A stretch of DNA of 64,000 nt, taken from assembly GCA_951804985.1 (NCBI GenBank), contig OX638132.1:22449989-22513988 (forward strand), read 5' to 3'. The translations under genes and the position numbers were made by a program. The notes below the pieces were generated by a model. The model saw only the letters and a list, made by a program, of their open reading frames with translations. It was not told the origin of the DNA and did not search any database. Position 1 is the first letter of the stretch; every line of letters begins with the position of its first letter. Positions 51,068 to 62,479 of this stretch are shown piece after piece. Source of the stretch: Dryomyza anilis (lineage: Eukaryota; Arthropoda; Insecta; Diptera; Dryomyzidae).

Positions 51068-52659
51068 TTTGAAAAGTTTCAAGCCGAATTCAATTCTGTT
51101 CTTATAATTTCGCAATTTTTTTTTTTTTTTTGATAATTTAAAAATTGCAATGAAGGTGGTGCCACCTTTTTGAATTTTAAATCGTATTATTGGTCTAAAC
51201 AGAATATGGACGGATGATTGAAAACTGGATATTGTGAAAACGGCCCTAAATTGTATTAATTCTCAAACATAAAACGGTGCCGAATACGGAAAATAATATT
51301 TATTTCAGCAATTACCTATTTTCGCGTTTTTAGATTTATAGATAATATTTTATTTGCCAGATTTTGTTTTGTCCCTTTAAATGGAGCTCTTTTTTTTAGG
51401 AAGAAATAGTTATGAGGTTGTTGCATTTTATTTATTTCTTTACGTTCTAGTAATAATAATACCCAAGAAACATTTATACGGAGCATACGACACACACGGA
51501 AATACAATACCATCATTGACGGCATATTTACGGATCATTGAGCTTGTATCCGTCGTAGCATATACGATTACGCACCGTTAACGTACCGTCAAATCGGACG
51601 ACTCCGTTAGAATTCCGTTTTGCTCCGTATTTATAAATAATTCCGTAAGATTTGCGTTTTGTTGTAGTTGTTTACGGTACCGTTTATACGGAGTACTCTG
51701 TAATGTTTCCGTTGAAACGGTTTACTCCGTAAATTTTCCGTTTATACTCCAACTCAACGGCACCGATTTTCTTCCGTTATTGGTGTACATTTCAATTCAT
51801 TTGACTTTGTGAACATGAACAATAAGCTCGGAGGATTACAGTTGGAGAATGCCTCTCTCGAAGACCAAACAAGATAAGTGAATAAAATATAAATGAAATA
51901 CACATTTATTCAAAACATCTTTGCAGAATTTACATACATTTTCATTTCCATATTTTGAGAATCTTCGATGGCTTCAAACGTCTTTCAATTCAAAAAGGAC
52001 TATATCTAAGAGCTCCTGAAAATGTGGTATAAAGTTTGCGGAAAATGTACGATGCAAAATTGTCTTGGCTTTTTGGCTGATAACCGTCCATCACTAAACA
52101 TTGCACCCTACAAAGAGACTCATTCAAGACCACTTTTATTAATATAAATTCACTTTTAATTACAAATTTTGTTTAGGTTTTATATTTTAGTTTCATTAAA
52201 TATAATTTTTGTTCTATAGTTGCGTTCAATGTTTTTATTTGTTTTGTTTCGTTTAAACCATGAAATTTGCTAAAATTCTCCATTTTGCGTTTTGAGTTGA
52301 ATTTTAAAATGATGGTCTAAAATTATTTGAAGGGCGTGTCGACTTCAAACAGGTCAGAATATCATGAATGTAATCAGTCTAATTTAATAGGCGATCGTTG
52401 TAAAAAGGGCAAAGATGATCCATGGTGGGGAGGATATGCCCAGGGCGATTTAATACCACCCAAATCGCCCCCATGTTTGTCAGCGTAAAGAGCACACCAC
52501 ATTTTTCTGTCAAATATTCAGTTGACAGAAAGCACATTTAAGTAAAACATAAGAGACGATATCGGGCAATTTTCGCACTTCAGTATAGTTTTCACACTTA
52601 AGTATAGTTTGAGGAAAAATCGGTAATGCGCGAGTTCCATAAGCGAAGATATGCGTGCT

Positions 52660-52807
52660 TTCATGCGTCCGAACTGTCAAATCACCGCAATCGCCACACA
52701 AAAGTTGAAATTACTTGAACTTTTGTGCGGCGATTGCGTCTGTGCATGTACTCGCTCTCATATATTTGCATGTATTTCTACTTTTGACAGTTCGTCGGAC
52801 GCATGAA
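52660..52807. mobile_element. Palindromic MITE of about 150 bp
   Basis: Outer arms: TTCATGCGTCCGAACTGTCA (52,660 onward) and its reverse complement at 52,783-52,807 with three extra bases. Inner arms: CGCAATCGCCACACAAAAGT at 52,686-52,706 against 52,718-52,738, with one mismatch. Nested inverted repeats like this mark small foldback MITEs. Confidence 0.8.
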
Positions 52808-53388
52808 TGCATGAAACTTTCGTTACTATCCCCTTTGATCAAGTAACAATTAGCTATTTAATATAGATGGTTATGGGTTGTGGAATTTCTTGTACAACTT
52901 GTTAAAAAATCAATAATGCTGTAGTAGAAACTCTCAAACCCTTATGCAATCTTTTTGGTTTAATTAAACAGCTAACGATATATCAATATGCCTATTGGCT
53001 ATTGAACAGCACAATAAGAGTTTATCCTGCTTATTAATCAGCCTTTAAAGCTGTATAATAAACTATAAAAACCTTTATACAGCCCTAATACAGCTAATGT
53101 TATTTAAATAAGCAAACTTCCCAGAAAAAAAGTGTGGGTCATATTAATAAAAATCGACTTTACTCAAAACTTGAAGCAAATGGTCCGTATTGTCAAAATG
53201 TTTCGCATTTCATTTAATTAAAATACTAAAAACTATTTGCTAATGTTCAAAAATATAAAATTTTAAATTGGTAGGTACTAATAAAAACGTTAAACTGACC
53301 ATTTACCATAAAAATTATGAAATAAATTAAAAAAATTGCTCAAAAATACATCAGCTTGCTTAAAAGTAAATACTTTTATTTATTAATA

Positions 53389-53475
53389 TGGCCCAATAGC
53401 TCAGGTGGTAGTGTCTGACTCTTAACTTTTATGTGCCGGCTCAAATCTCAGCGCTGCCAATTTTTTTTTTTTTAT
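53389..53475 (+). repeat. tRNA-Lys-like SINE head or pseudogene with T-run
   Basis: TAGCTCAGGTGGTAG is a good A box and GGCTCAAATCTCAG a weak B box; GACTCTTAACT resembles the tRNA-Lys(CTT) anticodon loop. The acceptor and T stems do not pair, so it is not a working tRNA. It ends in a run of 14 T, suiting a polymerase III terminator. Confidence 0.55.
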
Positions 53476-53753
53476 TATTTTTATTAAATATTTAATTTTT
53501 TTTCTTTTGAAGATATATATGCAACTGCAACAATAAATATGCAACCGTATTACTATTATTAGTATTTAATTGATTTAAAAAACATTTTTTTATTTTACCT
53601 TTTTTGCGGAATTGAATCTGTGCCTTTTGCATTTCATGAAATTGAAGGTGCTGCTAATCTTCCAAAGTATTTAAAAAAATAAATTATTTTTTTTATATAA
53701 ACTTTATTTTTGTTTAAAATATCTTTCACATTATTTACAGTTTTTTTAATAGG

Positions 53754-54521
53754 TCAATCTACGGATTTTGTACACTTATCGGTGAACATCAACTTTCGGC
53801 AAACCGTTCTCGTAGCACATGGACTTACCTTTTGTCCATACCACTGTTCATATGTGGGTTCAGACTTTTTCGCAACATCTTCTATCACGGACCAAAGCAT
53901 GGCGTAAAATTCACAACAATTGCCATTTTTCTCCAATTCTGCACACAATGACTGCACAAACCATGAGCCAGGATTGAGCGACGAATAAAAGTCAACTATA
54001 GTTGAATACGCCAGGAACATATCGCCGTACATTGGCTTTGTATAACACAGCAATTCGTCATCGAATTCTGTATTTGATGTATTGGGTGCATTTACATTGG
54101 AAGCCTTATCTATCTTGCCAAGGCAGGCCTGCACAATGAAAATCTTTGGTTTGCCGGCCAAAGTGGGACAGTTTTCGGGAGAAAAGTAGTTCCACACATT
54201 ATCCAGTGCATACTCGTTGTCTTTAGTACAAAAACGACCTAAATCGCCATGTGTTAATATTGCTATAAGTATGCAATCACTATCAGTATGATCCTTCTGA
54301 GCTGCAAACTCTATTTGGTTGTATAACTCCTTAAGCGTACAGTCTTTGAATACCATTACCTCAAAGTATAGTTTTTCTAGTACTCTTTCCAGTTTTGCAC
54401 AGTCCGCGTTAGTACCGATGCGATCATCTAGATCGGGTCTGTCGAAAAATTCGTGATTGAAAATCAATGCCAGTCCACGATTCTTATGACTCATGTTATA
54501 GTAGTCATCATTCTGCGACAT
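53754..54521 (-). CDS. Effector-type caspase with altered S1 pocket
   Basis: An intact 255-codon frame. It has a short N-terminal segment and no CARD or DED. Large-subunit motifs: GLALIFNHEFF, DDRIGTNADC (R34 is the first S1 arginine), LTHGD with catalytic His91, and IVQACLG with catalytic Cys133. Small-subunit motifs: YGDMFLAYST and GSWFVQSLCAEL, then the C-terminal strands. Two deviations stand out. The residue after QAC is Leu, where Arg, Gln or Gly is usual. The YSTxPGYYSWRN loop reads YSTIVDFYSSLNPGSW, two residues shorter and without the Trp-Arg that forms the S1/S2 pocket. The intersubunit linker (about 138-158) has DD only at 154-155. A possible acceptor (TTTCGTATACAG) directly precedes the ATG, so an upstream exon may exist. 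It is closest in layout to fly effector caspases; I cannot name the ortholog. Confidence 0.88.
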   Translation of the reverse strand: MSQNDDYYNMSHKNRGLALIFNHEFFDRPDLDDRIGTNADCAKLERVLEKLYFEVMVFKDCTLKELYNQIEFAAQKDHTDSDCILIAILTHGDLGRFCTKDNEYALDNVWNYFSPENCPTLAGKPKIFIVQACLGKIDKASNVNAPNTSNTEFDDELLCYTKPMYGDMFLAYSTIVDFYSSLNPGSWFVQSLCAELEKNGNCCEFYAMLWSVIEDVAKKSEPTYEQWYGQKVSPCATRTVCRKLMFTDKCTKSVD

Positions 54522-55868
54522 ACTGTATACGAAATTTTAAAATTAAATTATTCAATATTTCTATGGACAAAAATCACTCCAGAGATGGGTAACGGAGCTG
54601 TGTTTGTACACTGTTGACTTTTTCCAATCATTACCAAAACCAACTGTTCGATTCATCACTGATATCATTTTGTGAAACAAATACATTTTTGTTTCACTGC
54701 ATAATTTCACAAATATTCGTAAAATTCTTGGAAAAAGTTATTGAGTGAATTAGGGACGATTTATTTTTTGGGTACCCAATATTTTATATTCGAAATTTAA
54801 TCATATATCGATGTGGAATATTTGCCCAGCAAAAAATCGCTAACCGATAGTCATCGATATTTCGAACTGGTTCGCACACTATCAAAGAAATGTGCATGTT
54901 CACAAACACAGAAGCAGACTTTCTTCCAACGTCATAGGTGGGAAAGGGATAGCAATAGGTTTGATTTTTGTTTATGTTTTCCATCAAAACAAAATGTCTT
55001 GTTGAATAGTAGGTAAAAGCCAAAGAAAAATAAAGGGAAAAGAATTAAAGTGATTTTAACAATGGTTAAAAAATAAAAAATAGTCAAAATTTAAATTCGT
55101 GACACACATCGAGCGCATTGGCGGACATTCGTGCAGTCTTCCAAGGCATTTTAGGTACATCATTGATCATAAACTTCTGTCATAGGACACTTTGAAAATT
55201 CAGGAATGACAACTAATTAAGATCTGGGCAACAAAATAATTAAGTGCTTCAAGAAGGAAAAAATCAAATTATCAAGCTTCACGTGTGCACGTGTTTATGA
55301 TGCCATCGGCGCTCATACACATTTCGTACAGTGCCCCGAAGATGAGCTGCGAAGGTCGCACACTCGACTACCTGGTGCTGATCTCCAGCGACACAACAGG
55401 AAATTCGTGAAAAAATTTACAACAAGGATCAGAAAGGCGTCTTTAACGATGATGTGGACATTATGTTATGATTTTTATTAATTTAATTACTTTTTAAAAC
55501 AATTGTTTAATTTAGTATACTAAATAAAAATATATATAAAAAAAATATTATGGCAATACTGTTTTATTTTTCTATAAAATATTTTTTTTGGTCTGGCAAT
55601 GTGACATAAAAATAGCAAGAGGTGCATAAGAGACAACAAGATTATTTTTAAATGAGCGGAATGCTTTAGTTAGAAAGGGATGTCTTGTCACATGTACTTC
55701 ACACAGAAGGAATCTGCCGGTTACCTTTCTCCCGATGGTAGAACCAAGGTAACCGGCAGAATAACTTGCAATTACCAGTTAGCTAACCGGTTAGTTACCA
55801 TTTACCTTTTTTGCTGTGTGTCTTTCAATTAATTGAAACAAAAATATTCGTTATCGATACCATTAAAT
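54522..55868. other. Intergenic DNA
   Basis: No gene is seen. A coding-like piece at about 55,390-55,470 (QQEIREKIYNKDQKGVFNDD) has no start and no recognisable family. About 55,700-55,800 contains paired GGTTACCTT/AAGGTAACC pieces of a small inverted repeat. Confidence 0.45.
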
Positions 55869-55871
55869 GTA

Positions 55872-57240
55872 CCCAAGTCAGAGCTCTCGATTACACGGAT
55901 ACCCGGGTTGTTTGAAATACCCGTAAAACCCGGGTATTAACAGTTCGTAGATAGTTCGCAAAACCAACCCTCATTTTTTGAACTACTTCCGAACAACTCC
56001 CACATCAAGCAGACGAACGGCCAGGCAAATTACAATCGAACAAACGAACGAGCTACCCAAGTAGTTCAAACAAATTCGAATACTTCGAACAACGAACGAA
56101 CAAACTACCTGTTCAGCAAGACACTGCTGACCGAAACTGGTTGGTTTTCGAAGTTAAAAAAACTTGACACGAAATTCTCTACACAAAATTACTCAGTGGC
56201 AACCCAGTGACGTGATGAATTAAATGTCAACAAGAAAATTTTCATTTTTTTCACCACTACATATGCACTGCATTCGCACAATCAGTGAGATCATTGTTTT
56301 TCGCTTGAATAAGCAAACAGACAAATCAATTAATTTATAACTGCACATCCAAACACGAAAGTCATCCCGAGAATTCTACTACACGGAAAATGCACGACGA
56401 GTTGTTATACAATGTAAGTGGCCAAGATTTACGAATACGTTAAAAAATATTAATATATTTTCATTGCTACTTAATTTCAGTGTCGAATAGCGTCTCTGTG
56501 TGTGGCAAGAATCGCGGGACGTTCGTGTTTGCATTAGAACGCAAAGCTATTCACGAAAACACCGTCGGAGCCGCGTTTTTGTGTTTTGTAATTCATGTTT
56601 CATATTTTTATTTATGTAGAATTTTTTCTTTTAAATCAATAGAAACTAAAATTTTACATTTATTTTTATTGTCCAGTTTCCAGCCAGTTTGTGGCAAGTT
56701 TTTGGCCAGTTTCTGGCAAGTTTAAGGCCAGTTTTTGGCAAGTTTTTGGCCAGTTTTTGGCAAGTTTTTGGCCAGTTACTGGCAAGTTTTGGCCAGTTTC
56801 TGGCAAGTTTACTACCCAGAAATCGAAGAGTTTTACTGGCTGGTTTCTTGCAAGTTTTTGGCAAGTTTTTGGCCAGTTTTTGGCAAGTTTTTGGCCAGTA
56901 TTTGGCCAGTTACTGGCTAGTTTACCGCCCAGAAACCGAAGAGTTTTACTGGCTAGTTTCTGGTAGGAAAGTGCGTGACATCGCTTGCCAGTAACTGGTA
57001 GGGTTCTAACCAGTTTTGGACAAGTTTTTGACCAGTTGTTGGCCAGTTTTTGACCAGTATTTGACCAGTTACTGGCTAGTTTACCGCCCAGAAACCAAAG
57101 AGTTTTACTGGCTAGTTTCTGGTAGGAAAGTGCGTGACATCGCTTGCGAGTAACTGGTAAGTTTACTTGCCAGAAACTAGACAAGTGAATAGTTGTACTG
57201 GCTAGATACTGGTAGGAAACTGGTAGGAATTGTTACTTGG
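55872..57240 (+). mobile_element. TA-flanked element, copy A, with exon-like head and minisatellite
   Basis: Begins after TA with CCCAAGTCAGAGCTCTCGAT and ends in TTGTTACTTGGG before TA, so the ends are short inverted repeats (CCCAAGT). The first 590 bp recur at 57,243-57,823. They contain ATGCACGACGAG..., a good donor (AAT|GTAAGT at 56,414), and an acceptor at about 56,480 after CTACTTAATTTCAG. The resulting reading frame is short (26 residues) and unrecognised. The second half is the ACTGGCAAG-type minisatellite. Confidence 0.55.
56655..57235. repeat. Minisatellite of about 18-bp units, TTGGCCAGTTTTTGGCAAGT
   Basis: Dozens of copies of GGCCAGTTTTTGGCAAGT and variants, with two larger repeats of about 165 bp near 56,920-57,170 (CCAGAAACC-AAGAGTTTTAC). 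Open frames in several phases are by-products. Confidence 0.9.
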
Positions 57241-57242
57241 GT

Positions 57243-57823
57243 ACCCAAGTCAGAGCTCTCGATTATGTTAATACCCGGGTTTTAAAATACCCGTAAAACC
57301 CGGGTATTAACAGTTCGTAGATAGTTCGCAAAACCAACCCACATTTTTTCAACTACTTCCGAACAACTCCCACATCAAGCAGACGAACAGTCAGGCAAAT
57401 TACAAACGAACGAGCTACCCAAGTAGTTCAAACAAATTTGAATACTTCGAACAACGAACAAACTACCTGTTCAGCAAGACACTGCTGACCGAAACTGGTT
57501 GGTTTTCGAAGTTAAAATAACTTGACACGAAATTCACTACACAAAATTACTCAGTGGCAACCCAGTGACGTGATAACAAGTTCTTGTCAACAAGGAAATT
57601 TTCATTTTTTTCACCACTACATATGCACTGCATTCGCACAATCAGTGAGATCATTGTTTTTCGCTTGAATAAGTAAACAGATAAATCAATTAATTTATAA
57701 CTGCAGATCCAAACACGAAAGTCATCCCGAGAATTCTACTACACGGAAAATGCGACGAGTTGTTATACAATGTAAGTGGCCAAGATTTACGAATACGTTA
57801 AAAAATATTAATATATTTTCATT
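57243..57823 (+). mobile_element. Copy B of the element head (direct duplication)
   Basis: About 580 bp, very similar to 55,872-56,465, with small differences: a deletion of CA turns ATGCACGACG into ATGCGACG, shifting that frame. The donor GTAAGT is kept. It shares the TA with the right end of copy A, so the two heads lie in direct order around the minisatellite. Confidence 0.8.
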
Positions 57824-57831
57824 CATACGCA

Positions 57832-58002
57832 GACAACATTGATATTTTACGCGAACCTGGCAAATTTATACATCGCAGTGGCGCATTCGCTGGTTTCATC
57901 TTCGTGGCACGTCGTGGATTTTACAAGAAGTTCCTGTAAACTGCCACCGGTGCAGGTGCTGTTGCAGCTGTTGAACATACTTTAATTCCTTTTAATATAT
58001 AG
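57832..58002 (+). pseudogene. Mic26/Mic27 (MICOS, apolipoprotein O family) exon fragment, with internal stop
   Basis: The frame reads DNIDILREPGKFIHRSGAF, then AGFIFVARRGFYKKFL, stop TAA (57,937-57,939), then TATGAGAVAAVEHT before a second stop. The order LREPG, glycine-rich membrane stretch, ARRGFYKK, TTGAGAVA-type second membrane stretch is that of Mic26/Mic27 proteins, which shape mitochondrial cristae junctions. Only the middle of the protein is present, and the in-frame stop breaks it. A good acceptor (TTCATACGCAG) precedes it and copy B supplies a donor. It appears to be a decayed or captured exon, not a working gene. Confidence 0.6.
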
Positions 58003-58732
58003 TGTTATAACTTATATGCGTTTTCGTTTATTTTATATTTAAATCTTTAATTAGGGAAATATATGCGCTTGAATTCAAGTGTAATTTGAAGGTCGAATCA
58101 CATTTTATTTATAGCTAACAATTAAGTTAAACCTCGAATGTATATTGAATGTCGGAATTCAAGTTTAGGGTACAAAGCTACCAGTTTTGCTGGAGAACGT
58201 TATGGTTTTCAAACTTACAATTACAAAAAGTTAAACTCTTTTCTCCAGTGAAAGTTTCGATATCCATGTTCAATATACATTCAATAATCACTTAATATCC
58301 AGGTTTTTCGTTTATTGGGAAGTGACCGAAAAAAATGATCAAAACTTTGATCATTGCTTACCCTAAAATGATTAATAAAATGAACGACTATTATCTTGCT
58401 GGGTATGTTACAATAGTAAGAAAAAGTATAAAAGAAATTGTGTTCATAAAAAATTACCAAATGTAAAGTAACAACAATTGTTGTTAATAAAATTAATTTT
58501 CAACTAAACAAATACATATTTTAAATCAAATATTGAGTACTCACGTACTCGATACATTTACATCACTAAATATTTGCATGATTATTAAATGGCAGCCCTG
58601 ATTTTACAATTTACAGTCATTTTAAGTAAATGACAGCTCTTTGATTTTTAATGGTTTTGGAATGCTTGGTAGCATTAGATTTCGTTATTTTTCCATTGGA
58701 CAATTACTTTAGTTAATAAAAAAATAAACAGC
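58003..58732 (+). other. Upstream region of Leo1
   Basis: No gene is seen. A possible element end (TTATCTTGCTGGGTA) lies near 58,395. The final 100 bases probably hold the Leo1 promoter and 5' UTR. Confidence 0.4.
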
Positions 58733-61203
58733 ATGGCTGAAAACAATTCGGATAGTGGTGAGAATTATTTCCTACTGTTTTTGAACCATAATATATTTTA
58801 CACCACTGCAGGCTCAGAATCGGATTCCAGCGGTAGCGGCAGCAACAGTCGCAGTCCCTCGCCACAAACAGCGCCTACTCCAGGCTACACTTTGGAACAT
58901 CACGATCCACCGTAAATATAGCACGCGACCAATTAAATGTTTTCATTTCTAATATATTGCTTTAAGATCTCCTGGTAGTCAAAAGTCTGGCAGCGGTAGC
59001 GAACGTTCGCGTTCGGGCACTCCACATAGTCAAAAATCACGTTCTGCATCTGGTTCAGGTTCCGATTCGGGATCCGCACGCTCACGCTCCGGCTCTGCTC
59101 ATAGCCAACGTTCTGGTTCCGCAGCCAGTCACCATTCGAATGCTTCGAACAGAAGTCGTCGTTCTGGTTCCGCTGCCAGTCAACATTCGAATGCTTCAAA
59201 CAATAATCGGCGCTCAGGATCCGCTGCCAGTCAACATTCAAATGCTTCGAACAACCGTCGTCGATCAGGCTCTGAAGCCAGTGAACAATCAAATGCTGCA
59301 TCCAATCATTCTGGATCTCCACATAGTAAGCGTTCGGGAAGCCAAAGGAGTCGCTCACGCACGCCACCCGCATCACCAAAGGAAACAGCGGATGCAGCTG
59401 TGGCCGAACCACCTACAAATGACGATGACACACGTTCGCAATCACCAAACTTGCAAATAGATGACCGAGCTAACTCACGCTCACGCAGCGGCAGTCACCG
59501 TTCGCATTCAGGCTCACGTGAGCGTTCCAAGTCGCAGACTCCAGCCGAAAAAACGCGTGAACGATCGCGCAGCGGTTCCGCTAAATCACGCTCTGCGTCG
59601 CGCAGTAAGTCCAGATCGCGGTCGCGTTCTGGTTCAGGCTCGCCGCGGAAATCGGGCAGTGGTTCTGATTCAGGCAGTGATTTCGGTACTAAAAAGAAGC
59701 GCAAAGCGGTGTCAAGTGGCTCGGAGACTGAGGTGGGCGCTAAAGACGACGCGGAAGGTGAAGACGCAGGCACCAAAGCGAAAAAGTCGCGGATAGTAGA
59801 TTCGGACAGTGAAGAGGAGGTATACATATGTTTGATTTCTTTATATTTTAAAATCAGATTTTGATATATTTTGGAAGATCGTCATTACATAATATTGCGT
59901 TTTCTCACAGCCCCAGTCCAAAAAGATCGATGCTAATGACATTTTTGGCGATGCCGATGACATCAGTGTCTCCGACGACGAGGAGAAAAAGTCGGATGTC
60001 GAGTCGCAGCATGGCTCACGTAAAAGTCGTTCGCGCTCCAAGACACGTTCGCGTTCACGCTCTAGTTCGCGTTCCAGGTCACGCTCACGTTCACGTTCAC
60101 GATCCAGAGACCGCGCCGAACCCCAGCCAAGAGAAGACGAGCCCGAACCTATACCAGAGACGCGCATCGATGTTGAAATACCACGCATTGTCACAGATTT
60201 GGGCAAAGAAATACATTTCATCAAGTTGCCCAACTTTTTGTCCGTCGACACGCGTCCCTTTGACAATGACACATACGAGGACGAAATTGATGACGAAGAA
60301 ACAATGGACGAGGAGGGTCGTCAACGCATCAAGCTCAAGGTGAGCAACACCATACGCTGGCGCGAGCTGTTCAACAATGAGGGGGCACTGGTTAAAGAGT
60401 CGAACGCGCGCTTTGTGCGCTGGTCCGACGGGAGCCTAACGCTGCACTTGGGCAATGAGACCTTCGATGTGTATCGACAGCCGCTGCACGGCGACCACAA
60501 TCATATGTTTATACGTCAGGGTACCGGTCTACAGGGACAAGCGGTCTTCCGTACCAAGCTCACCTTCCGACCGCACTCCACCGAATCGTTTACACACAAG
60601 AAGATGACTATGTCGTTGGCCGATCGTTCGCAGAAGACCAGCGGCATCAAGATACTCACGCAAGTGGGCAAAGATCCCAACACCGATCGGCGCTACAATC
60701 TCAAGAAGGAGGAGGAGAAGCTGCGTCAGGCCATGCGCACCCAAAACAAACCGCAGCCCAAGAAGAAGAAGGCCGCCGATTTGCATAGCGGCGCCAATTC
60801 ATCATATCAGCAAGATGATGGCAGTGATGATGAGAATGTTATCTCGCTAAGTGCTATCAAGAATCGTTATAAGAAGGGCGGCTCCGCTTCAGCAGGTGGT
60901 GGTGGAGGTGGTAGCGGCGGTGGTGGGGGTGGCTTTAGTGGCGCAGCTAGCACATCATCGACGGCCGACAAAGGAGCTGCCATCTACTCCTCTGACGAAG
61001 ATGACGGCTCTGATTTTGAAGGTCGTCGTAGTAAGAAAACGGATAAGGCAAAAAGTGTCAAGGCTTTGCGTGACTCTGACAGTGATTCGGAGGCGGCCAA
61101 GGGTAATGACGATGAAGACAGTCATAGTGACAGTGGTTCCGCTTCTGGTGGCAGCAAGACGGGCAGCGGCAGTGGCAGCCACAGCGAGGAGGAGGAGGAT
61201 TAG
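58733..61203 (+). CDS. Atu: RNA polymerase-associated protein Leo1 (Paf1 complex)
   Basis: Four exons: 58,733-58,757, 58,812-58,911, 58,967-59,819 and 59,911-61,203, in phases 1, 2 and 0, giving 756 residues. The N-terminal 400 residues are Ser/Arg-rich and acidic, including four tandem 17-residue repeats (59,109-59,312). The Leo1 core begins at about residue 410 ([20 protein letters not shown]) and ends near 580 ([19 protein letters not shown]). The tail is charged, with a glycine run and a final Ser/Glu-rich end. Leo1 binds Paf1 and helps the complex support transcription elongation and histone modification. The fly ortholog is known as Another transcription unit (Atu). AATAAA follows at about 61,322. 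No damage is seen. Confidence 0.95.
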
Positions 61204-62479
61204 TAGAGGAGTTTAGTTTCTAATATGTTGTAAAATTATAACACAAATAGTAAAGATATTGCTTTGAAAAGAGCGCCAACTAAAAGCAAAATATTCAAAT
61301 GTATATCATTTCAAAGTACCCAATAAACATATTTTCGATAACGTTTCGATTAATGTTATCGTTAAGTTTCTATAGTACAGAGACGGGACTAATTCATTAT
61401 TTTTCAAATTAAATTTGTTCATTAAGTGAAATTGTTTTCAAATAATTTCTTTTTTATTTATTTAAATGGCATTTGAAGAAAGTATTTCAATTCGAAAAAT
61501 ATTTCATTTGAATTGAGTAAACAAATTCCAATTTAAAAAAATTTGAAGTGAAATACTTTTATTCAATTCAATTCAAATTTTATAAATTGGCATTGATCAA
61601 TTTTAATTCAACAAACATGAATTGGAATTGATCAATTCTATTTAAAATACAAAAGCATTGATATTGAAGTGGCACACACCACATTTTGGTTTGTACCAAT
61701 TAGACACAGTTTTCTGTACCAATTAGACACAGATACTTTTTTTTGGTGAATCCCTCCCGTCATTGAGACATACTTTGGAAAAAAAACTAAAACCTAACTG
61801 TCCAATATTGGACATTTTTTTGGACAAATTGGTTCCATTGGGATTTTGCCAGATCCCAACTGCGTCACTGATCATTTTTTAGACAAATTGGTTGCGTCAT
61901 TGGACATTTTTTTGGACAAATTGGTTCCATTGGGAACCAGAACCCAACGCATGAACTCGAGAATAGGGCCCCAGAAATCAAATTAAAAATGTCCAGGTAT
62001 ATATCCAAATTATTTTCAATTGATATTTCAATCATTATTTTCAAATAACATAATTTAAAACCTTACATCGAACATATCTTTCATTCATATCGTAAATCGG
62101 TTCTGATGTAATATCTACAGAATAAAAATTATATAAGAAATATATTTTCTTATCTTAATTTTAAAAGAACCGTTTTAATTAAATTAATGCTCAGTTATGT
62201 TTTTTAAATACATATAATTCAAACAGTAGAAATGACACGGAAAACTCAATACCATTGTCTAAATAGGTATTCTCTCTAGTATTCCCAGTGATTTAAAATA
62301 TAAAAGTTTTTTTTTATTAGATATGCTTATCCGATGATTTGATAAATTGTCCTTATTTTCTAAAATTTTCAACTTTAAAACTTTATTTCAACCAAACCTT
62401 AAACGACATTCAAGTTAGTTGTTAGTCTATGCTCATTGTAGAATGAATTTTATTTCAACAACCAACAAGGAAGGTTAGT
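61204..62479. other. Leo1 3' UTR and repeat-bearing intergenic DNA
   Basis: The Leo1 poly(A) signal is near 61,322. At 61,680-61,960 are two short tandem duplications: TGTACCAATTAGACACAG and TTTGGACAAATTGGTTCCAT. No gene is seen. Confidence 0.5.

Larger units (their letters stand above)
51068..53753. other. Intergenic DNA between HPF1 and the caspase
   Basis: A T-tract at 51,118-51,131 lies just upstream of HPF1. About 51,469-51,782 has paired ACGG/CCGT-rich blocks reminiscent of the 20.1-kb MITE (CCCAAGAAACATTTATACGG at its left end). The palindromic MITE and the tRNA-like piece are listed separately. No gene is seen. Confidence 0.45.

Noticed and set aside
51068..51115. Earlier in-frame ATG for HPF1
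   Set aside because: The 16 added residues are unlike the family start, and the PBZ finger normally begins at the N-terminus.
53389..53475. Functional tRNA-Lys gene
   Set aside because: The A box is good, but the acceptor and T stems do not pair and the B box is poor.
56480..57184. Several long open frames on both strands with repeated Phe-Trp-Pro-Val or Lys-Leu-Ala patterns
   Set aside because: They are translations of the 18-bp minisatellite, open in many phases at once, with no start context or family match.
60890..60945. Glycine-run frames opposite Leo1 exon 4
   Set aside because: They are shadows of the Leo1 Gly-rich linker and carry no signals of their own.
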